A DNA stretch of 64,000 nt from Candidatus Fraserbacteria bacterium (GCA_029262795.1 JAJCYT010000017.1:46229-110228); one strand, 5' to 3'; shown: positions 9,614 through 20,322, counted from the first letter of the stretch. Notes: generated by a model not told the origin, from the sequence alone. Numbers and translations: made by a program.

Positions 9614-10725
9614 GCATTTCTATTTCAGAACAGTTGCAGGCGCGGATTTTGGATTTGGCTGTTGACATTCAACAGGTGCCGGCGCCGACATTTGAGGAAA
9701 AAGAGCGTGCGGATTTTATCGAAGCCCAGTTCAGATTACTCAATCTGGAACAGGTTGAACAAGATGAAATGGGCAATGTGTACGGAAAACTATCCGGAGG
9801 ATCAGGCAAGCCCCTGTTGGTGAGTGCGCATCTGGACACCGTGTTTCCTATGGGCACCGATCTTACGGTCAAGCGTGAACCTGGAAAAATTCACGGCCCA
9901 GGTATCGGAGACAATTCCGTTGCAGTTGCTGCCTTGATCGGTTTGGCGTGGGCGATTCAGGCATTGAATATCGAGTTGCCTGGTGATCTTTGGTTCGCCG
10001 CCAACGTAGGCGAAGAAGGGCTGGGCGATCTCAAAGGGATGCGGGCCGTTATGGAAAAAATGAAAGATCAAGTGGCTGCCACCATTGTGCTCGAAGGCAT
10101 GATGATTGGCTTTGTCTGCTTTCAGGGCATTGGCTCGCGGCGCTATCGCATTTCGGCCACGGCACCCGGCGGTCACAGTTGGGGCGATTTTGGACAAACC
10201 AGCGCGATTCATACCCTGGTTCGATTGTGTGAAAAATTAACTTATTTGGAAGTGCCGACGATGCCAAAGACCACCTTTAACATTGGCGTGATCGAGGGAG
10301 GTGCTTCGGTCAATACCATTGCAGAAACGGCGAATATCCAACTGGATTTGCGCTCTGAATCTCAAGAAGAATTACAGAAATTGATTCAGCAGGTGGATGA
10401 CATTGTCATGAACTTTGATGCCGGTGATGCCAAAGTGGAAGTGACCACCATAGGGGATCGACCTTCTGGCGGTATCGAAAAAGATCATCCATTGGTGCAA
10501 CTTGCGATCAACACGCTCAACGATTTGGGAATGACGAATGCAGACTTGAGGGCTTCTTCAACCGATGCCAATATCCCACTTTCAATTGGACATCCAGCCA
10601 TCTGCATTGGCATCACTGATGGCCGAAATCCTCACAGGATCAGTGAATACATCGACACCGAGCCGCTTGGCAAAGGGATGGAACAACTCGTTCGGTTGGT
10701 GATCAAAGCACCTGGAGTTGTTTAA
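9610..10725 (+). CDS. M20 family metallopeptidase
   Basis: LLVSAHLDTVFP; GPGIGDNSVAVAALIGLA; GEEGLGDL; ATGA overlap with upstream gene. Confidence 0.9.
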   Translation: MSISISEQLQARILDLAVDIQQVPAPTFEEKERADFIEAQFRLLNLEQVEQDEMGNVYGKLSGGSGKPLLVSAHLDTVFPMGTDLTVKREPGKIHGPGIGDNSVAVAALIGLAWAIQALNIELPGDLWFAANVGEEGLGDLKGMRAVMEKMKDQVAATIVLEGMMIGFVCFQGIGSRRYRISATAPGGHSWGDFGQTSAIHTLVRLCEKLTYLEVPTMPKTTFNIGVIEGGASVNTIAETANIQLDLRSESQEELQKLIQQVDDIVMNFDAGDAKVEVTTIGDRPSGGIEKDHPLVQLAINTLNDLGMTNADLRASSTDANIPLSIGHPAICIGITDGRNPHRISEYIDTEPLGKGMEQLVRLVIKAPGVV

Positions 10726-11726
10726 TGAGACCGTTCGATGATTTAACCAAGCAGGGACAAACGCGGCGTTTGCGCACATTGGCACTGGAAGCGATCAAAG
10801 CCTATTCCATCAAACTGGAAAAGCTGACCTTAATTCAAAACTCGTGGAATGCGACGTATCGCATCGACACCACTCAGGCCAAAACATACATGATGCGTGT
10901 CAATCGTGCTGGCCCTGGGGCGCACACCATCGAAGAGCTTGAGGCTGAAATGGCTTGGGTGGATGCGCTTTATCGTGAAACCAAACTGGGTGTGCCAAAG
11001 CCGTTGGTCAATCGGAAAAAGTCGCTCATCACGGTTGCTGAAACACAAGGCATTCCAGAGCCGCGTCATTGTGTGGTGTTCAGTTGGTTGCCTGGGAAAG
11101 TGGTCGGGGACAAAGCAACACCGGAAAATTATTTTAAGCTGGGACAGGTTTCAGCTCAGCTTCACCTTCACGCAATAAACTTCAAACCACCTCACTCTAA
11201 AAAAATTCGTGTTCATGACAATCCACTTCCATTTGGAGATGAAAACGTATTGTTCGATCCGGCCTATAAAAAGTGGTTTACAGCCAATCAGCGTAAGATC
11301 ATCGAACAGGCGATGCAGCACACCCAAGCTGCGTTAGATTTTCTCTACCGCAATAAACGTGGACGGCGAATCATTCACAACGATCTGCATCACTGGAATG
11401 CGATGTTGCATGAGGGCAAAGTTGCTCCTTTTGATTTTGAAGATTTGATGTGGGGATACCCTGTTCAGGATGTGGCGACCACGCTGTTTTATGTTCAATA
11501 TGCAGACAATTTCTCCGATTTGCTCCAATCTTTTCAACAGGGATATGAAACAATTACCACATGGCCAGAACGCTATGGTAGTGAGATCAACCACTATATG
11601 GCCGCCCGCCGTTTGATGTTTATCAACTATCTCATCCAATCCACCGATCCTGAAGAACGGGAATTCGCGCCTCAGTACATCAAAACTGCTGTGTCTCGCT
11701 TGCAAGAATATTTGAAATCTCTTTGA
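10725..11726 (+). CDS. Aminoglycoside phosphotransferase-fold kinase (APH/homoserine kinase II-like)
   Basis: IIHNDLHHWNAM catalytic loop; PFDFEDLMWGYPVQD; TAATG overlap with upstream gene. Confidence 0.88.
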   Translation: MRPFDDLTKQGQTRRLRTLALEAIKAYSIKLEKLTLIQNSWNATYRIDTTQAKTYMMRVNRAGPGAHTIEELEAEMAWVDALYRETKLGVPKPLVNRKKSLITVAETQGIPEPRHCVVFSWLPGKVVGDKATPENYFKLGQVSAQLHLHAINFKPPHSKKIRVHDNPLPFGDENVLFDPAYKKWFTANQRKIIEQAMQHTQAALDFLYRNKRGRRIIHNDLHHWNAMLHEGKVAPFDFEDLMWGYPVQDVATTLFYVQYADNFSDLLQSFQQGYETITTWPERYGSEINHYMAARRLMFINYLIQSTDPEEREFAPQYIKTAVSRLQEYLKSL

Positions 11727-11809
11727 GGCAGTAAAATTAAATTTGAAATATAAGTTGCGTTTTGATGAAATATTTATTACATTTACTTTGTCGTTGAAAA
11801 GGAGCGTTT

Positions 11810-13321
11810 ATGAAAGTCATTATTGAGCAGGGAGAGATTCAGTCTGCATCTGTGGATGCCATTGTGGTGAATTTATTCCAAGGCGTGACCCAACCTGGAG
11901 GGGCAACGGGTGCTGTGGATCAGGCATTGAATGGTGCAATCAGCGATTTGATTACTACGGGAGATTTCACAGGTAAATCAGGTGAAGTTGCGACGCTTTA
12001 CTCTCGTGGTGCAATCACAGCCCAACGGGTGCTTGTGGTGGGATTGGGAGAATCGGACAAGTTTGATCAGGAAGCTGTGCGTGAAGCCTCTGGTGTGGTG
12101 GCAAAATGCGCTGAGAAATTAAATATAAAAGCGCTTGCCACCATCGTGCATGGCGGTGGCATCGGTGGGATGGATGTGGTTGAGGCAGCTCAGGCTGTGG
12201 TCGAGGGCAGTCTTTTGGCAACTTACAAATACGATGCCCCAAAATCCAAGCCCGATGAATCCAAACCAGTGGAAGAACTCCATCTGGTTGAGTTCGATGC
12301 GTCCAAAATCGAACCGATTGAAGCGGGCGCTCAGGCAGGCGAAGCCATTGCTGAAGGCGTCTACCTCGCCCGCACCCTGGCCAATCAGCCAAGTAATGTG
12401 GCAACACCAACCGCAATGGCAGAAGCGGCACAGGCCATGTGTGAGTCAGTGGGATTGAATTGCCACATTCTGGATGAAGACGAAATGCATGCCGAGAAAA
12501 TGGGGCTTTTGTCGGCCGTCACAAAAGGGTCCTCCGAACCTGCCAAATTCATCGTGATGGAACACAAACCTAAAAATGCCAAAAACGATGGCCCTGTGGT
12601 CCTCGTGGGTAAGGGCGTGACGTTTGACACCGGGGGATATTCCCTCAAGCCTGTGGCTGGCATCGTCGGTATGAAGGGTGACATGAGTGGTGCAGCTGCC
12701 GTTATCGGTGCGATGAATGCAGTGGGGCGTTTGAAACTTCCCGTTCATGTGGTGGGCTTGGTGCCTGCTGTTGAAAATATGGTGAGTGCAACTGCGTTTA
12801 AGCCCAACGATGTGTTTATCGGAAAAAATGGCGTCAGCGTGGAAATCATCAGCACGGATGCCGAAGGCCGATTGGTTCTGGCTGATGCGCTGTGCTATGC
12901 GGACAGTCTCAATCCCAGCGTTGTGATTGATGTGGCAACATTGACCGGTGCCAAAATGATTGCATTGGGCAAGCACCTCAGTGGTCTGTTTGTCGACGAT
13001 GACGAACTGCATGACGCACTGGTGGCTGCGGGCAAAAAAACAGGGGAGCCATTTTGGCGTATGCCACTGGATCCGATCTACGATCGTCAACTGAAGACCC
13101 AAGTGGCAGACTTGAAAAACACTGGAGGCCAACCTGGAGGCGCGGTGACAGCGGCTCGTTTTCTCGCACATTTTGTAGGCGACTGGCCTTGGGCGCATAT
13201 CGATATTGCTGGGAATCACTTGTATAGCGAAGGTCCAGAATTCACGCCGCGAAGCTATTTAACTCCAGGCTCAACAGGCAATCCTATGCGAGCCTTTGTC
13301 GAATATTTACGGAATCTTTAG
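11810..13321 (+). CDS. pepA: Leucyl aminopeptidase (M17)
   Basis: STDAEGRLVLADAL signature; GKGVTFDTGGYSLKP; MKGDMSGAAAV. Confidence 0.95.
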   Translation: MKVIIEQGEIQSASVDAIVVNLFQGVTQPGGATGAVDQALNGAISDLITTGDFTGKSGEVATLYSRGAITAQRVLVVGLGESDKFDQEAVREASGVVAKCAEKLNIKALATIVHGGGIGGMDVVEAAQAVVEGSLLATYKYDAPKSKPDESKPVEELHLVEFDASKIEPIEAGAQAGEAIAEGVYLARTLANQPSNVATPTAMAEAAQAMCESVGLNCHILDEDEMHAEKMGLLSAVTKGSSEPAKFIVMEHKPKNAKNDGPVVLVGKGVTFDTGGYSLKPVAGIVGMKGDMSGAAAVIGAMNAVGRLKLPVHVVGLVPAVENMVSATAFKPNDVFIGKNGVSVEIISTDAEGRLVLADALCYADSLNPSVVIDVATLTGAKMIALGKHLSGLFVDDDELHDALVAAGKKTGEPFWRMPLDPIYDRQLKTQVADLKNTGGQPGGAVTAARFLAHFVGDWPWAHIDIAGNHLYSEGPEFTPRSYLTPGSTGNPMRAFVEYLRNL

Positions 13322-13350
13322 ATGATGCAGAGTATTTAGGAAGGATATTT

Positions 13351-14361
13351 ATGAGTGTCGCTGAAAAAGTGGCTGAGCCTCTGTTGGTACTAACGCGCAA
13401 GGACATTGCTCAGTTGATGGTTTTTAACGATTACGTGCTCGCCGTTGAAGATGCATTTCGGCTTTATGAAGAAGGCAAAGCGCTGTCTCCGGGTGTGCTG
13501 GACATTCATGGCGAGGGCGGTGCATTTCATGTCAAAGCCGCTGGGTTACCGTTGGAACGAACTTATGTGGCTGTGAAAGTGAATGGGAATTTTTCCGAAA
13601 ACCGAAGCCTGCATGGCCTGCCCACCATTCAAGGCGCGATTACCTTATGTGATGCCACCAATGGAAGCCCGCTGGCCTTTATGGATTCAATGGAAGTCAC
13701 CACCATGCGAACCGGCGCAGCCACGGCGGTTGCGGCCAAATATCTCGCTCGATCAGACTCAAAAGTGGCAACCATTTGCGGTTGCGGAGAACAGGGGAAA
13801 ATTCAACTCATCGCTTTGGAGCATTTTTTAATGCTTGAAAAAGTTTTTTCATTTGATCTCGATGAACAAAAAGCCAAGTCTTTTGCCGAGGAAATGTCTC
13901 AGGTGTTGAATCTCGAAGTGATTCCAACATCCAATCTTCAAGAAGCGACATTACAAAGCGATGCTGTTGTCACCTGCACCACGTCACGACAGGCCTTTCT
14001 CAAGTCAGAAGATGTGAAGCCAGGAACATTTATCGCAGCCGTTGGTGCGGACAGTGATGATAAAAGTGAGCTTGCGCCAGATTTGATGGCGTCCAGCAAG
14101 GTGGTTGTGGACATTGTCGATCAGTGTGCACGAATTGGCGATTTACACCATGCACTTGATGCAGGCGCGATGGAGAAATTTGAAGTCTATGGAGAACTTG
14201 GTGAAATTGTAACCAAACGAAAATTGAATCGAAGCGCTCCTGATGACACCATCATTTTTGATTCTACAGGGACAGCGCTACAGGATGTGGCTGCTGCCGC
14301 AGTGATCTACGAACGTGCTAAGCAAAAAGGGCTGGGGTATTTGTGTGATCTGGCTGGTTGA
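13351..14361 (+). CDS. Ornithine cyclodeaminase / alanine dehydrogenase family
   Basis: TTMRTGAATAVAAKYLAR; Rossmann GCGEQGKIQL; GTFIAAVGADSDDKSEL. Confidence 0.92.
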   Translation: MSVAEKVAEPLLVLTRKDIAQLMVFNDYVLAVEDAFRLYEEGKALSPGVLDIHGEGGAFHVKAAGLPLERTYVAVKVNGNFSENRSLHGLPTIQGAITLCDATNGSPLAFMDSMEVTTMRTGAATAVAAKYLARSDSKVATICGCGEQGKIQLIALEHFLMLEKVFSFDLDEQKAKSFAEEMSQVLNLEVIPTSNLQEATLQSDAVVTCTTSRQAFLKSEDVKPGTFIAAVGADSDDKSELAPDLMASSKVVVDIVDQCARIGDLHHALDAGAMEKFEVYGELGEIVTKRKLNRSAPDDTIIFDSTGTALQDVAAAAVIYERAKQKGLGYLCDLAG

Positions 14362-14452
14362 GGTTTGATGTCGCTATATGATTATGGGATTCTATAATTC
14401 AATAAGTCTATGAAATTGGTTTGTAGAATTTCAGATCACTCAAGGAGGTCAG

Positions 14453-14776
14453 ATGTATTTTTGCAATTATGAAGAACGCGAAACCAAGGAGCTTTTTCCT
14501 GGGATCAGGGCCAAAACATTTTGGGGAGACAACATGCTGTTGTCCGTGCTGGAGATGGACCCGCACGTTGTGGTGCCGCTTCACAGTCACCCACACGAAC
14601 AAAGTGGCACGGTGTATGAGGGCGAGTTTGAAATGACCATTGGTGGCGAAACCAAAACCATGAAGCCCGGCGACACCTACATCATCCCAGGCGGGGTGGA
14701 ACACACTGTCACCATTGGCGATAAAACCGTCAAAGCGTTGGATATTTTCAGTCCGGTGCGCGAAGAATACAAATAA
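14453..14776 (+). CDS. Cupin domain protein
   Basis: VVVPLHSHPHEQSGTVYEGEFEMTIGGE...PGDTYIIPGGVEH. Confidence 0.9.
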   Translation: MYFCNYEERETKELFPGIRAKTFWGDNMLLSVLEMDPHVVVPLHSHPHEQSGTVYEGEFEMTIGGETKTMKPGDTYIIPGGVEHTVTIGDKTVKALDIFSPVREEYK

Positions 14777-14788
14777 TTTTGAGTTGGG

Positions 14789-14825
14789 AAAAAAAGAGGG
14801 ACACGCTGTAGTGTCCCTCTTTTTT
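14789..14825. terminator. Bidirectional rho-independent terminator between convergent genes
   Basis: aaaaaaagagggacac-gctgta-gtgtccctctttttt. Confidence 0.92.
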
Positions 14826-15231
14826 ATTCAGATGGTTCTTCTTTTTGAAACTTCAAGGCGGCGGAATTGATGCAATAGCGTTCGCCACTAGGGTTTGGCC
14901 CATCAGGGAAAACGTGGCCCAGATGGGCATCACAGGATGCACAGCTCACTTCGATGCGACGCATTCCTAGACTGAGATCTTCCTCCTGATGAACATTGTC
15001 CTTGTTCACAGCATCCCAAAAGCTAGGCCAGCCGGAGCCGGAATCGTACTTTTGTTCGGAACTGAACAACGCTGCACCACAGCAGATGCAATGGTACATG
15101 CCATCTTCTTTATAAGTGTTGTACTCACCCGTAAACGGTGCTTCAGTGCCCTTGTTGCGGGTGACATGATATTGTTCAGGCGTGAGTTCCTGTTGCCATT
15201 GTTCTTCTGTTTTTTGAATTTTTTCTACCAT
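14824..15231 (-). CDS. msrB: Peptide methionine (R)-S-oxide reductase
   Basis: CxxC zinc pairs; [22 protein letters not shown]. Confidence 0.95.
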   Translation of the reverse strand: MVEKIQKTEEQWQQELTPEQYHVTRNKGTEAPFTGEYNTYKEDGMYHCICCGAALFSSEQKYDSGSGWPSFWDAVNKDNVHQEEDLSLGMRRIEVSCASCDAHLGHVFPDGPNPSGERYCINSAALKFQKEEPSE

Positions 15232-15271
15232 AAGTAAAGAATATCAGCGAATTGAGGATGATTCCAATTCA

Positions 15272-16456
15272 TCAACCGCTACTGACCACAGATTCTGCAT
15301 CCAGTACGGCGGGCACAATGTAATTTGTGATCATGGACTGAGCCGAGCGAGGCGCACCGTTGTAGTTTTCGCCGGTGACCGTGACCACCATATCAAAGTG
15401 TCGAATTACAAAAATGTGTTGACCACCCCAACCGGAGGTGTAATCAATGTCCGAAGGATTAGGTGTATGACCACTCACGCCGGATAAAGGCATCATCCAC
15501 CACTGGAATCCGTAAGCGCCAGCACCACGAGGCACAAACGAACTGGTGGACTGGTTGAGCCATTCCTTTGTCACAATCTGCTGTCCTTCCCACATGCCGT
15601 CGTTGAGGACCATGAGCCCGATCTTCATCATATCGCGAGGCGTAAGGAAAGAGCCCCAACCTGTATTAAAAATGTCTTCTGGCCCTTCTTCCCAATCGAA
15701 GTTGGTGATGCCCAACGGCCCGAACAAATTTTCTACCGCAAACTCGACTGTATTCAGTCCTGTGGTGTTTCGGATGATGCCGGAGAGCAACATGGTGGCT
15801 CCACTGTTGTAACGATAAAACGTGCCAGGGGCAGTCGCCATTGGCAGATCGAGCATGTGTTTCATCCAGTCCGGACTGGCAAACAGATGCGTGGTGGGGT
15901 TGTTGGGCGTGGTGTAGCGGGTGGAATGTTCGTTCCAATCAAAGCCAGCGCGCATGGTGAGCACATCTTCGAGCGTGATGGCTTCTTTGCGATCATCATA
16001 ATTAAGGATATCGCTGCGCTCGTATTCTGGGAAAAAGTCCAACAGCTTTTGATCCAGGCTTTGAATATGCCCCTGTTCCATCGCGATCCCAATCAACATG
16101 GAGGTGATGCTCTTGGTCGTGGAATACATGCGATGCGGGATTGTGCCGTCATAATCACGGAAATATTTTTCCATCACCATTTGGCCATCCCGGGAAATCA
16201 ACAGACTGTCCACCAATCCCCACAACCCACGTTCAATTTCATCGACCAGCTGATTCAAACGACTTTCATCGATGTTTTGATCAGCAGGCGAAACCGTTTC
16301 CTCAAAGTTCAGTTGAGCAAACTGAACCGGCGGACTGGTGGTGGCTTCAGCCGTTTCCGTGTTTGATGCAGTAGGTGTGGAATTATCACAAGCAGTTAGC
16401 CCAAAGACAGCGACCAACAGCAAACAAAAAAAGATAGAGACTTTAGAAAAACCCAT
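15272..16456 (-). CDS. Serine hydrolase, beta-lactamase/class C family, lipoprotein
   Basis: Lipobox FGLTACDN; SxxK in YSTTKSITSMLIG; YRYNSGATMLLSGII. Confidence 0.9.
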   Translation of the reverse strand: MGFSKVSIFFCLLLVAVFGLTACDNSTPTASNTETAEATTSPPVQFAQLNFEETVSPADQNIDESRLNQLVDEIERGLWGLVDSLLISRDGQMVMEKYFRDYDGTIPHRMYSTTKSITSMLIGIAMEQGHIQSLDQKLLDFFPEYERSDILNYDDRKEAITLEDVLTMRAGFDWNEHSTRYTTPNNPTTHLFASPDWMKHMLDLPMATAPGTFYRYNSGATMLLSGIIRNTTGLNTVEFAVENLFGPLGITNFDWEEGPEDIFNTGWGSFLTPRDMMKIGLMVLNDGMWEGQQIVTKEWLNQSTSSFVPRGAGAYGFQWWMMPLSGVSGHTPNPSDIDYTSGWGGQHIFVIRHFDMVVTVTGENYNGAPRSAQSMITNYIVPAVLDAESVVSSG

Positions 16457-16564
16457 GCAGTCACCCCTCATGGCAGATTGAAGTCATTCTAGCACGGGGT
16501 TCTTGAGGGATGACAAAAGAGCATCAATGTTGATGTCTTTTTGTGGGGCTGAATATTTTTGGAA

Positions 16565-17461
16565 TTAAATGTTGATGAGCAAAATGAAGATTGGAACCAC
16601 GGCGGCCATCGTTGCTAGAGATTGGCCGAATTGGTTGAGGATGAAAAGTTCGTGCCGTTCGATGACGGCTTGAGCTTCTTCTGGTCTGATGTTGACATTG
16701 CTGTCGCTGTCGCTGACTTCGGACAGCCAGTTGAATGCAAGTTCTACGGCGGCATCTAAATTGCCTTGTTGTGCATGAGCCAATAGTTCATCGTTGGATG
16801 CTTCGCTTGGAGCACCGCAAATGGAAAATTCACCCGCTTCGATGCTGACACGATCGAACACCAGTGCCATAAACGCCGCCCATCGCAATTCAAGAGATTT
16901 GCCTTCCACGGCAAGGGAAGACAAGGTTTCGCACGGGGCTTCTCCTAGGAGGATTTGATCATTTTCAATTTCTGGCAAACTGCTAAATACCAACTCAAAG
17001 AACATGGTGATGAAGGTGGAAAACGCAAGGACCACTCGCACAGGCTGTTTTGATCCAGGGATGATGATGTTTTCTCCCAGCGTTTTGTCCTGGCCTCCGA
17101 GTAAACCCAACAAAAACGAGCTATCCTGTTCTTCTTGGTTCCCCTCCAAGAAAACAAACGAACATTGGGTCAGAATCAAGACACGGCGAACTTCATCTGC
17201 GGTGCGAAGTTGGCCCATGTTGTTCAGCCACAACTGATTTGGAATATCTTCCAACGTGGGTTCAGTGGCACAGATTTCGGCAATTTCAGGATCATCCAGT
17301 GGGTTTTGCGATTCCAAATTCTGAAACGCAACCGCTTCGGCAATGGCACGCGCCATTTGAATTTCTGGCAAATGGTCAATCAAGTCACCTTGGGCGAAGC
17401 CCCAGAAGTTTACAAACAATAGCCCAACAACCACAGACAGCAACATCGTTCGCTTCATCAT
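16565..17461 (-). CDS. Hypothetical secreted protein
   Basis: Signal peptide MMKRTMLLSVVVGLLFVNFWGFAQG within ORF 16565..17560. Confidence 0.65.
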   Translation of the reverse strand: MMKRTMLLSVVVGLLFVNFWGFAQGDLIDHLPEIQMARAIAEAVAFQNLESQNPLDDPEIAEICATEPTLEDIPNQLWLNNMGQLRTADEVRRVLILTQCSFVFLEGNQEEQDSSFLLGLLGGQDKTLGENIIIPGSKQPVRVVLAFSTFITMFFELVFSSLPEIENDQILLGEAPCETLSSLAVEGKSLELRWAAFMALVFDRVSIEAGEFSICGAPSEASNDELLAHAQQGNLDAAVELAFNWLSEVSDSDSNVNIRPEEAQAVIERHELFILNQFGQSLATMAAVVPIFILLINI

Positions 17462-17543
17462 TGATTTTAACACAACAACCTCCTGTAGTTCTCGGACTGT
17501 TTGAGATGCATTCAACAGTTTAACACTTTTTAATATTTGTTTG

Positions 17544-18518
17544 TTAGAACGATCCTTCACGTGGCAAGTAGGGTTCTTCCAGATACGTACATTCCTCTTT
17601 AGATAATTTCACATCCAGCGAAGCAACACCATCTTCGATATGAGAAATTTTTGTTGCGCCGATAATAGGTGAAGAAATACCAGGTTGATGTAGCACCCAG
17701 GCCAGCGCGATTTGGGCGGCGGGCACGCCTTTCTTTTCAGCCAGTTCGAGGACGCGATCAACAATGACAAAATCCTGATCTTGATAATAACGCTTGTCGG
17801 CCAAAGGATCGCTATTGGAGCGATCGGTTTCGCCGCCGCCGCTTTTACTTCGGTTGCCGACCAGGAAACCGCGTGCGAGTGGACTCCAGGGAATAATGCC
17901 CACACCTTCTTCGATGCAAAGGGGAATCACTTCGCGTTCTTCTTCGCGGACGATCAGGTTGTAGTGGTTCTGCATCGAGACAAAGCGTGTCCAGCCGTGC
18001 AGATCAGCAAGGTATAAAGATTTTGCGAACTGATAACCCATCATGCTCGATGCGCCGATGTAGAGGACTTTGCCAGCTTTGACCAAATCGTGAAGGGCTT
18101 CCAGGGTTTCTTCGATGGGGGTTTGATAATCCCATCGGTGAATCTGATAAAGATCAATGTAATCCGTGCCCAGGCGGCGAAGAGAATTTTCCACACCTTC
18201 CATGATGTGTTTTCTAGAGAGTCCACCCTGATTGGGTTTGTCGTTCATATCGAAACGTACTTTGGTGGCGAGCACCACCTCTTCGCGCTTGGCGAAATCG
18301 TTGAGGGCTTTGCCCACAATTTCTTCGCAGCGGCCCACTGAGTAGATGTCGGCAGTGTCGAAAAAGTTGATGCCCAGATCTAAGGCGCGCTCAATGTAAG
18401 GGCGGCTTTCTTCTTCCTCCATCACCCATTGGTGCCACTCTTTTGAGCCGAAGGTCATGGTGCCCATACAAATTCGAGACACTTTGAGGCCGGATTTTCC
18501 AAGTCTAACGTATTGCAA
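17544..18518 (-). CDS. Aldo/keto reductase
   Basis: VRLGKSGLKVSRICMGTMTFG; GINFFDTADIYSVGRCEEIVGKAL; TTG start likely at 18518 within ORF to 18569. Confidence 0.93.
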   Translation of the reverse strand: MQYVRLGKSGLKVSRICMGTMTFGSKEWHQWVMEEEESRPYIERALDLGINFFDTADIYSVGRCEEIVGKALNDFAKREEVVLATKVRFDMNDKPNQGGLSRKHIMEGVENSLRRLGTDYIDLYQIHRWDYQTPIEETLEALHDLVKAGKVLYIGASSMMGYQFAKSLYLADLHGWTRFVSMQNHYNLIVREEEREVIPLCIEEGVGIIPWSPLARGFLVGNRSKSGGGETDRSNSDPLADKRYYQDQDFVIVDRVLELAEKKGVPAAQIALAWVLHQPGISSPIIGATKISHIEDGVASLDVKLSKEECTYLEEPYLPREGSF

Positions 18519-18552
18519 GCGATCCTCCTGATGCGGTGAGAGTGTTTTCCAT

Positions 18553-18969
18553 TTAACGAAGTGAGTCAAGTTCTGGCAACAACTTCACGCTCTCCTGTTC
18601 ATTGGGATCGGTACGAGACAACACTGCCATTGCGGGCTCGCTATCGCTTGGATTGTAAGGCAGATGAGGCATTCCGGCGGGAATGTAAATAAAGTCGCCC
18701 GCTTTGGCTTCCATGTGTTCTTCTAAATTTTCGCCGTACCACATGTTTGTGTGACCTTGAAGCATGTAGATGGCGGTTTCGTGATCTTCGTGCAGATGGG
18801 CATTGGCTCGCGCTTTTGGCGGAAAGTTAACGATGTGCATACAAATGGCTTGGGAGCCAACGCTTTCTGTAGAAATCGCGCCGCCATAATCGAGACCCTG
18901 CTTGCCATGAAAATGTTCTGTGGTTTGGATGAGATGACAGGTCGGTTTGCTTTCTGTGGTCATGAAAAT
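18553..18969 (-). CDS. Cupin domain protein
   Basis: NAHLHEDHETAIYMLQGHTNMWYG...GDFIYIPAGMPHLP; ORF extends to 19002. Confidence 0.85.
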   Translation of the reverse strand: MFMTTESKPTCHLIQTTEHFHGKQGLDYGGAISTESVGSQAICMHIVNFPPKARANAHLHEDHETAIYMLQGHTNMWYGENLEEHMEAKAGDFIYIPAGMPHLPYNPSDSEPAMAVLSRTDPNEQESVKLLPELDSLR

Positions 18970-19063
18970 TCCCCCTTTTCTGGTTCTAAGAATTATAAAC
19001 AAAAGAGACTGCGAATTGGATCGCAGTCTCTTTCTTCAAATTCAAATATGGATCGAGCGAACA

Positions 19064-19810
19064 TTATTTTGAAGCACGTCCGTATACAGAAATATGACTC
19101 TTGCTTTCCGTAGTGAACGGTGTTTTGTCCCACCACGCCCAACGTTCACGGCGTTTGAGGTCGGCGATTTGTGCCATCAGATCCAGTTCGGAAGGCCAGG
19201 CGTAGCGCATAAAGTGAGGGTTCATCTTGATCCCATCCTCGCTGATGATGATCCGTTGAAAGGCCACGGTCTGTTCAACTTGATCTTGAATCGCAATCTC
19301 GAAACGAGAAGCTTCCATGGTGTTCCAAGAGCCTCTCATGCGCTGACCTTCGACATAAGTTGAAAAATCTGGCAAAACGGTTTCGATCACGAACACGCCA
19401 GAGTTGCTCAAATGTTTTGAAGCATTTTGAAAACACCTCACCTGTGCTTCCTGTGTGGTCAGGTTGAAGATGGTGTTGAACACGAGATAGATCAAATCAA
19501 ATTTGCCATCCACCTGAGTTTTGGACATATCGCCGATGGCAACAGGAATATCCTGACCGCCAGGTTTTTCACGGAGCTTGGCCACCATTTCTTCAGACGC
19601 TTCGATGCCATGAACCTCCAGACCTTTGGCCGCAAGCGGCAGAGCCACTCGGCCCGTGCCAATGGCAAACTCCAACACCTTGCCGCCATTGGCAAGTTCA
19701 GCGAGCGTTTCTACCGAAAGGTTCGTTTCATCGGCCATTGCCTCGCCATAGAGTCCGTCGTACCGTTCGGCATACCGCTTGCCAAATTCTTCTGCGTCAT
19801 ATCCTTTCAT
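19064..19810 (-). CDS. Class I SAM-dependent methyltransferase
   Basis: VLEFAIGTGRVALPLAAKGLEVHGIEAS motif I; DLIYLVFNTIFNL. Confidence 0.92.
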   Translation of the reverse strand: MKGYDAEEFGKRYAERYDGLYGEAMADETNLSVETLAELANGGKVLEFAIGTGRVALPLAAKGLEVHGIEASEEMVAKLREKPGGQDIPVAIGDMSKTQVDGKFDLIYLVFNTIFNLTTQEAQVRCFQNASKHLSNSGVFVIETVLPDFSTYVEGQRMRGSWNTMEASRFEIAIQDQVEQTVAFQRIIISEDGIKMNPHFMRYAWPSELDLMAQIADLKRRERWAWWDKTPFTTESKSHISVYGRASK

Positions 19811-19893
19811 GGCCTCTCCTTGTTGATGAACACATGAGTTTCAGAGCATCATGGTGCATCATTTAGAGAGGCCAAGTCAAACGGCTGCTGGAA

Positions 19894-20298
19894 CTAATTT
19901 CGCTGTAACCTTCGAAGCCCGATGTACTGAAGCAGTGCAAACAAAGCGACGATATCAGCCACAATGGCGATAGTCCATTTGCCTTCGAGCGTTAAACCTG
20001 TTTCGGGCCAAAACAGCACAACGATGCTGCCAAGCACCCAGACCACGTCCATGATGGTGGAGATTTTGGCTTCGATCAGGCTGATGTCTTCACGCCGAGC
20101 ATTGAGCAGCAATCCCGCCGAAAACACAACCAGACTCGCGCCGATGACGATATAAAGGGCGGGCAACTCAACGCCCATGAACTGACCCAATGGGCCAAAC
20201 ATGGTGAGCATGATGGTGCCTGAGATGATTGAAAATGCGGCGTTCCACTGTAAAGCGCGTCGTAGTAAATAAGATTTAATCATAATTTGTGTAGACAT
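19894..20298 (-). CDS. Small integral membrane protein (about 4 TM)
   Basis: Hydrophobic segments throughout; divergent to the HxlR regulator. Confidence 0.7.
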   Translation of the reverse strand: MSTQIMIKSYLLRRALQWNAAFSIISGTIMLTMFGPLGQFMGVELPALYIVIGASLVVFSAGLLLNARREDISLIEAKISTIMDVVWVLGSIVVLFWPETGLTLEGKWTIAIVADIVALFALLQYIGLRRLQRN

Positions 20299-20322
20299 AG
20301 CTCTCCTTAAAACGTTGAAAAA

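Noticed and set aside
10725-11726. APH-fold kinase considered as an aminoglycoside-resistance gene
   Set aside because: Embedded in a peptide/amide hydrolase operon; the fold is shared by many metabolite kinases, so resistance cannot be claimed
12446-13219. 257-aa minus-strand ORF
   Set aside because: Antisense to pepA, no recognisable motif, His-rich shadow composition
15857-16366. 169-aa plus-strand ORF
   Set aside because: Antisense to the beta-lactamase family gene; no motif support
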